The notes under the pieces are model-generated. The model saw nothing but the letters and a program-made list of their open reading frames with translations, was not told the origin of the DNA and made no database searches. A program made the translations under genes and the position numbers. A stretch of DNA of 64,000 nt from Caprimulgus europaeus (lineage: Eukaryota; Chordata; Aves; Caprimulgiformes; Caprimulgidae): assembly GCA_907165065.1 (NCBI GenBank), contig OU015524.1, positions 34,353,295 through 34,417,294 on the forward strand, in the 5' to 3' direction. Below, in pieces: positions 59,200 to 64,000 of the stretch (position 1 is its first letter; each line of letters begins with the position of its first letter).

Positions 59200-62100
59200 C
59201 CCGGCTGGTGCCACTCTGTGACACTGGAGCCGCCTGCAGCGCGGCTCCCCTGCCAGCACAGGCAGACAGCTCCTGCCTTGCCCTTGTCGGCCACCCGGGC
59301 TTCCAGAGAAATCATCCCAAAATCTCCTCCCAGCAGCATGCTAGTGGGCAGAAGGCACCCTGAGCACTGACCCAGGATTAGCAGGGGGATCTGCAAACAC
59401 AACTGCCACCCCTTTGTACACAGAAACCCCGGTGGGGCCACTGCTTGTCCCCAAGCAAAAAGATCTCACCCCCAAACAGGCAGGAGAACCCCAGATCTCC
59501 TCACGGGTGCCCAGCAAGCCCTCAACACACTGCTCCTTCCCCAGGCAAGCCCTTGACCTCCCTCCCAGCCCCTCACCAGGTCATATCAGTGTCCCAAGAA
59601 AGAGGGGGAGGGACCAACTCCACAGACATACCTGTGGAAGACAGAGCCAGAGCAAGCCACTTCAGCGTATTTGAAGGTGGCTGTGTCGCCCCTTCCACAC
59701 CCTCCTGCTCCTGGGGGTGAGCGTCAGCCCCCGGCTCAAGTCACGGGGGCTGGGGCCATGTGGGTCTAGCGGCATCCGCGGAGGAGGAGGAGAGGTGTCG
59801 GGTACCACAGCTGGCACACAGCCCGGGTCCCGCTGCCCAGGCGTCCAGGGAAGGATATGGTGGAGAAGGAGGTGGCAGAAGCCAGGGGTGGCAGGGAGAA
59901 GGTGGGGGGAGATCGGGGCTCGGGGGGTGCTGGGGCAGGGCGCTGTGTGCTGCTCGGCCACGCTGCTTTCCCAGCCGCCTCCTGCTTCCGTCCAGAGAGC
60001 GCCCACATCCCTGCGTCAGGAGCCCAACCTCCTCTGTGGGCGCTGCCTGGCCACAGCCTCCTGCCTGCTCTGTTTGTTTTCTGTCTCACTTCGCTAAGTG
60101 CCTCCTAATTTTTTCCACAAAGAGACGGTGCCTGCCAAGGGGCGCACGGGTCAGCACTCATTTACGGCAGGAAACGCATCCAGCCACCAGCTCTTACAAA
60201 CAACCCTACAACAAACAGAAAAAGGTCACGTGAACCAACACCAGTAACAGGTGGCAACCCTACTCCCACCCAGCGAAAGTAGCCCTACCATAAGGGACCA
60301 GGGGATGGAGGCCACCCTCCAGCCAGTGGGCTGGTTCAGCACAGCTCTAACCACCTCCCGGAGGAGGCTCCAGATGTTCAGGCTGGCCACCAGCTCTGTG
60401 GTGGCACAGCCTGTGGGACAGGGGAGAGGAGGAGCGGTGTGGGGCCTTGGCATAAGGACATCCATTTTATTCCTGGGCACAGAGCAATCCATCTCATCCC
60501 CTCTGAAGCGATGTGTAAGCGGAAGGAGCAAGAAAACAAGGAGTGGGCTTAATAAACCACAAGCTAGCGCCTCTGAGCAGGTACAAACGAGATGGCACAA
60601 TTTTAATTGTCCATTCACACCACACAAAGGCCTTGACAGACACTGTGACACCTGCGGTATTGGGCCACGCGCAGTCCCATTGCCAGCCAAGCCTTGGGAG
60701 CCCATGACAGGGCTAGCCGTCATCAGAACTACCTAACCTCCGCAGAAAAGCTTGCACTGCAGGACAGCCACACCTGCTGGCAGCCATTTGTCACTTTGGA
60801 GATCGCTCTACCTGTCCCTTCCCACGCATCACCTTTTCTACTGCTTCTGCTGCCATCACTGAAGGTGAGCACAGTGCATGCCTGACTTTCCACGTGAGCA
60901 ATTTCATGGTACTGAGTAGGTGTGCTATGGGTTTATGTCCAAAAACACCATCTCTTTAAAGAAAAACCCTTTATGCCACACCAAGAGGTAGCACTGTCCT
61001 TGCAGTCCCTAGACAAGGGGCTGCCAGCAGGCCTGATGGTGAGCACCCCGCACCCTCCTGATGCTGCTTTAAGGGATCACTTTGCAGGGATAAGGTCAGC
61101 ACTTCCTCCGAGCACGGCCAAGATGAGGCAGGGCCAGATGCCTCCCCAGCCTTCACCCCATCCCTACATCCGCTCGCTCCCCTGGGTGACACCAGAGCCC
61201 TCCCAGCAGGAAGGCTGATCTGGGGGCCCATCAGGGTTTACCTGCATGCAGAGAACAAGCCTGGCACGGGTGTGCACGTCCCATGAAGCCCTGGTGGCCA
61301 TGACTCAGCTGGAAAATGGGAAACATTCTGTGACTGCCTGAGATTTCATGTGCACGGCTGAACTCGAACCCCGCTGCTCGTGGGTCGTCCTACCTTGTGC
61401 CAGGGTCTGAGGAACCAGCCTCCCAGGCAGCGTCCTGCCCGCCTCCACCTTCAGCCACCGGCTGTGAGGACACGTACTTGTATTTCACAAGACGTATGAG
61501 TGTGCGTGATTGTGCACCCTCACTGCGGTGCTAAGACATACGCAAGCCCTCCCAAAATAAGGGCAGGTACTCTGGGTCAAATCAGAGACCAGTCTGGCTC
61601 GAAGGTCTGTCTCCATCAGAGGGCAAAAGCAGACGCCAAGTAAGAGTGGCACAGGCACAGACTAGCTCCCCGAGTGCTCCCCCAGCCTCCCAGCTGGGAA
61701 GGACATGCTGTTCATGTGTTTTGTAGCTTGTGGCAGGTTTCACTTCTGTGAAATGCCCGCTTCCCCCTCTAACTCGGGAGCCTCTGAGTGAGGGCAGCAC
61801 CTCTCCCTGCATGCAGGGCCTTGGCCAGGACTCCCTTGCCCTCGCCGTGAAAGGGTGGATGAACATCAGAGCAGCTTCTCCATGCCAGCCACGGCTTTAC
61901 AGGCCGGGATTGTATCCACCCTAATGCTCGTTTCCCAAACAGAGAAATTCTAGCTCACTTAAGTCATCCAGGCATGGATCCACACCTTCCATCCTCCTCG
62001 CTTTCCTCCCAACCTTCCCTGGCTCCCCTCGACCCTTCCAGAGATGCTGGGGCTGGGGGCGCACAGGGGCTGCGGCAGGGATAAGCGGTGAATTTGAAGA

Positions 62101-64000
62101 GTGGCACAAGGCTTTCCTGCTTTGTTTCTGCTTTGTCACTCACAAAGATGATTTGATGTGTTTTTACGAACAACAAGCTATCCGAAACAGCCTCGGGCCT
62201 TGCTGTGAGTGGCCAGCTCAGCGTGTAATCCTGTTTGCAGATTTGGGGCTTCACTCCCCCCCCCCCCCCCCCACCTCTCATCTATCACTTGATATTTATC
62301 TAAACTGAATTTCATCTGCCTACCGCCCAGTGTTGTAATGGTCGTCTGTATTCTTCCTAGCTGGCAGTTGTCCCCATGAACCTGAGTAATCCAATCGCCT
62401 CCGCAAGCCCTGTCATCTCATTGCTCATTCTCTTTTCCAGGTCACTCATGAACACGTTGAAAAAACATGGGACCAAACACAGCGATCTCTTTCCACTGCA
62501 GAAACTGACCACTGACTCCTACACCCCCCTTTCTGTTTTTGTACCAATTATGCAGCCATGTGAGGACTTTCCCTTTTGACCAGCCAGTTCCCTTAAAAAT
62601 GGAGCTGAAAGCCCTGGTTCAATGTTTTTCTGGGAAGTGGTGTGGGCATCACAAGCCTTGAGTCCTTGGGAAGCGCTGCCCCAGCTTGGGGGTCCCTCAG
62701 CGGGAGCCTCCCCACAGAACCTGTCCCTGCACAGGCACCCAGGCGCTGCAGCAGATTCACGGGTCAGCTTTTCCCTGAAGTTCCCTCCAGCCCTTCTTAG
62801 AAATGAACGTCACATCTTTCCCCCCTCCCAGTCCCTGGGGGCTGGGGCAGTTGTGAATGAATGATGAGAGGCCACATGTGATAGCCAGCCAGTTCACCCT
62901 CCCTTTCCTTCTGGTGAACGTCGCCTTGCCCTAGTGACTTGTTGCTGTTTAGCTTTGCTTTCTAACCTTTCCTCTGCAGATGCTCTGAGGAGCCCCCCAA
63001 AAGCAGGTGGAAGAAGCTGCTTAGACTCTTCTGGAACAGACAGAGAGGCAAAAGCTTCATCTGGCTTTTCTGCTGTCCCCTCTTTTCCTCTGATCTCCCA
63101 CCCCTCCAATGGACAGCAGCACGCTTTCTACTCCCTGTGTGCTTTGCAAGCAGTTTCCATCAGAGAGTTGCTAACACTTCCTATTCTTCTTGTTCTTCTC
63201 CTTTCCGAGCCCTGCCTCTCTGCAAACAGGCTTACTGCACCATCCGCTCCCTTCGTGCTCCTGCCTGTGTCCTGAGCAGGGAGCTTGGCTGGGCAGCAGG
63301 ATGGGGACATTTCTGCCTCCCCCTCGCCTCGCTGTGTGCAGACAAACCCCTCTGCACCACCATGGCCTGGCAGGCAGAGAAAACCTCCTGCAAAACAGCC
63401 CAGGCAGCAGGGTCCCTGGGCAACATTTCTGATCTGCTTCACCTCACTCCCTCCACGGGCAAAAGGAGAGGCAACTCTAGACCCTCTCTGCCTTCAGGCT
63501 TGTGGCACTTGCAGCCACCACACAAACTCCCCGCAAAGCAGAAGCTACCGAGGCCCGTCCCCACTGCCAGCACCCGCCATCGGCTGTTATCTCAGCTGCC
63601 GGATGGTGCCGGGGGGGAGCATTCAGCCCTGTGGTGTGTTTTGAACTGCGCCCGCCAGCCAGATGCAAAGTCTCTTATCTGGAGAGTTCAAGGAGCCCCG
63701 AGAGGCACCCTGGGGGCCCTTGCCCCCCCAGCAGGTAAAGTGACCTGGCCAGGCAGCAAATTCCTCAGGGCCCAGTGGGACTCCAGTGCTGTCCCTGAAG
63801 AGCTTCCCACCAGGGAGAGGGGAGCAGGCAGTGATGGGGCAGAGCCAGCCATAAAACTCCCCCCAGGCAATGCAGCTTGGGCTCTTTCACCCATCACCAA
63901 GTCCCATGAGGCTGTGGGCATCCATCTCCCCACCGGGGCTGCTGTGTGGGCTTCCAGCCCTGACATATCACTGGCCAAATACCAACAAGGGGGCCCCAGT
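59200..64000. other. no established gene recognised
   Basis: In human the next gene beyond SLC29A1 is CAPN11; I looked for calpain-like exons on the minus strand and saw none. The stretch holds a LINE relic (62277-62630) and a run of 17 C (62256-62272). Remaining open frames are short and without family resemblance. Confidence 0.5.
62277..62630 (-). mobile_element. ancient CR1-group LINE relic (reverse transcriptase region)
   Basis: Read on the minus strand, scattered frames give pieces of the CR1 ORF2 reverse transcriptase: a segment like FNVFMSDLEKRMSNE (living form FNIFINDLEKGVNSE) and, further on, DEMKFSLDKYQVID (living form WQMKFNVDKCKVM). Several frame shifts and stops separate them and the active-site FADDT block is lost. 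The plus-strand text GAACACGTTGAAAAAACATG shows the same match. It is very old. Confidence 0.75.

Noticed and set aside
60236-60723. Opposed open frames of about 160 codons
   Set aside because: No conserved domain, no convincing splice sites and no repeat family that I can name; treated as chance.
59200-64000. Search for CAPN11, expected next to SLC29A1
   Set aside because: No calpain-like exon, EF-hand or protease motif was recognised on either strand; the gene may lie beyond the window or be absent.

Overview
This is avian nuclear DNA. The evidence is CR1 LINE 3' ends closing in the bird-type ATTCTGTGATTCTGTG tail, an ERVL-type solo LTR of a kind common in bird genomes, vertebrate exon-intron genes with short introns, and CpG-island promoters. 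A neoavian bird is likely; the species cannot be read from the sequence. The gene order TMEM151B, NFKBIE, SLC35B2, HSP90AB1, SLC29A1 matches the block I know from human 6p21.1, in inverted orientation.

Layout. 1-8.7 kb: TMEM151B on the minus strand, two coding exons, with the last few codons cut off by the window edge. 8.2-9.3 kb: its CpG island, with a G-rich tract. 9.4-20.0 kb: intergenic, holding an old LINE relic, an AT-rich repeat, and a solo LTR into which a second solo LTR has inserted. 20.5-34.0 kb: NFKBIE (I-kappa-B-epsilon) on the plus strand, six coding exons that join to one 356-residue frame; its GC-rich promoter has two kappa-B-like sites and an AP-1 site. 35.6-43.1 kb: SLC35B2 (Golgi PAPS transporter) on the plus strand, with a CpG-island promoter and three recognised coding exons; the true N-terminus is unresolved. 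45.4-50.1 kb: a decayed, intron-bearing copy of HSP90AB1 on the minus strand, exactly where the working gene is expected. 50.7-51.1 kb: CR1. 52.1-57.9 kb: SLC29A1 (ENT1) on the minus strand, twelve coding exons joining to 448 residues. 58.3-59.2 kb: a GC-rich, probably bidirectional promoter with a near-perfect ZNF143 site and a candidate unrecognised plus-strand first exon. 59.2-64.0 kb: no gene recognised; it holds an old LINE reverse-transcriptase relic.

The four live genes share no single pathway: nucleoside uptake, PAPS import for sulfation, NF-kappa-B restraint, and an uncharacterised membrane protein. They are a conserved neighbourhood, not an operon. The most notable observation is the ruined HSP90AB1 in its home position: a working HSP90-beta must be supplied from elsewhere, or this is the dead half of a local duplication. 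Exon joins were made by hand from splice signals, reading phase and remembered human proteins; no database search was run.
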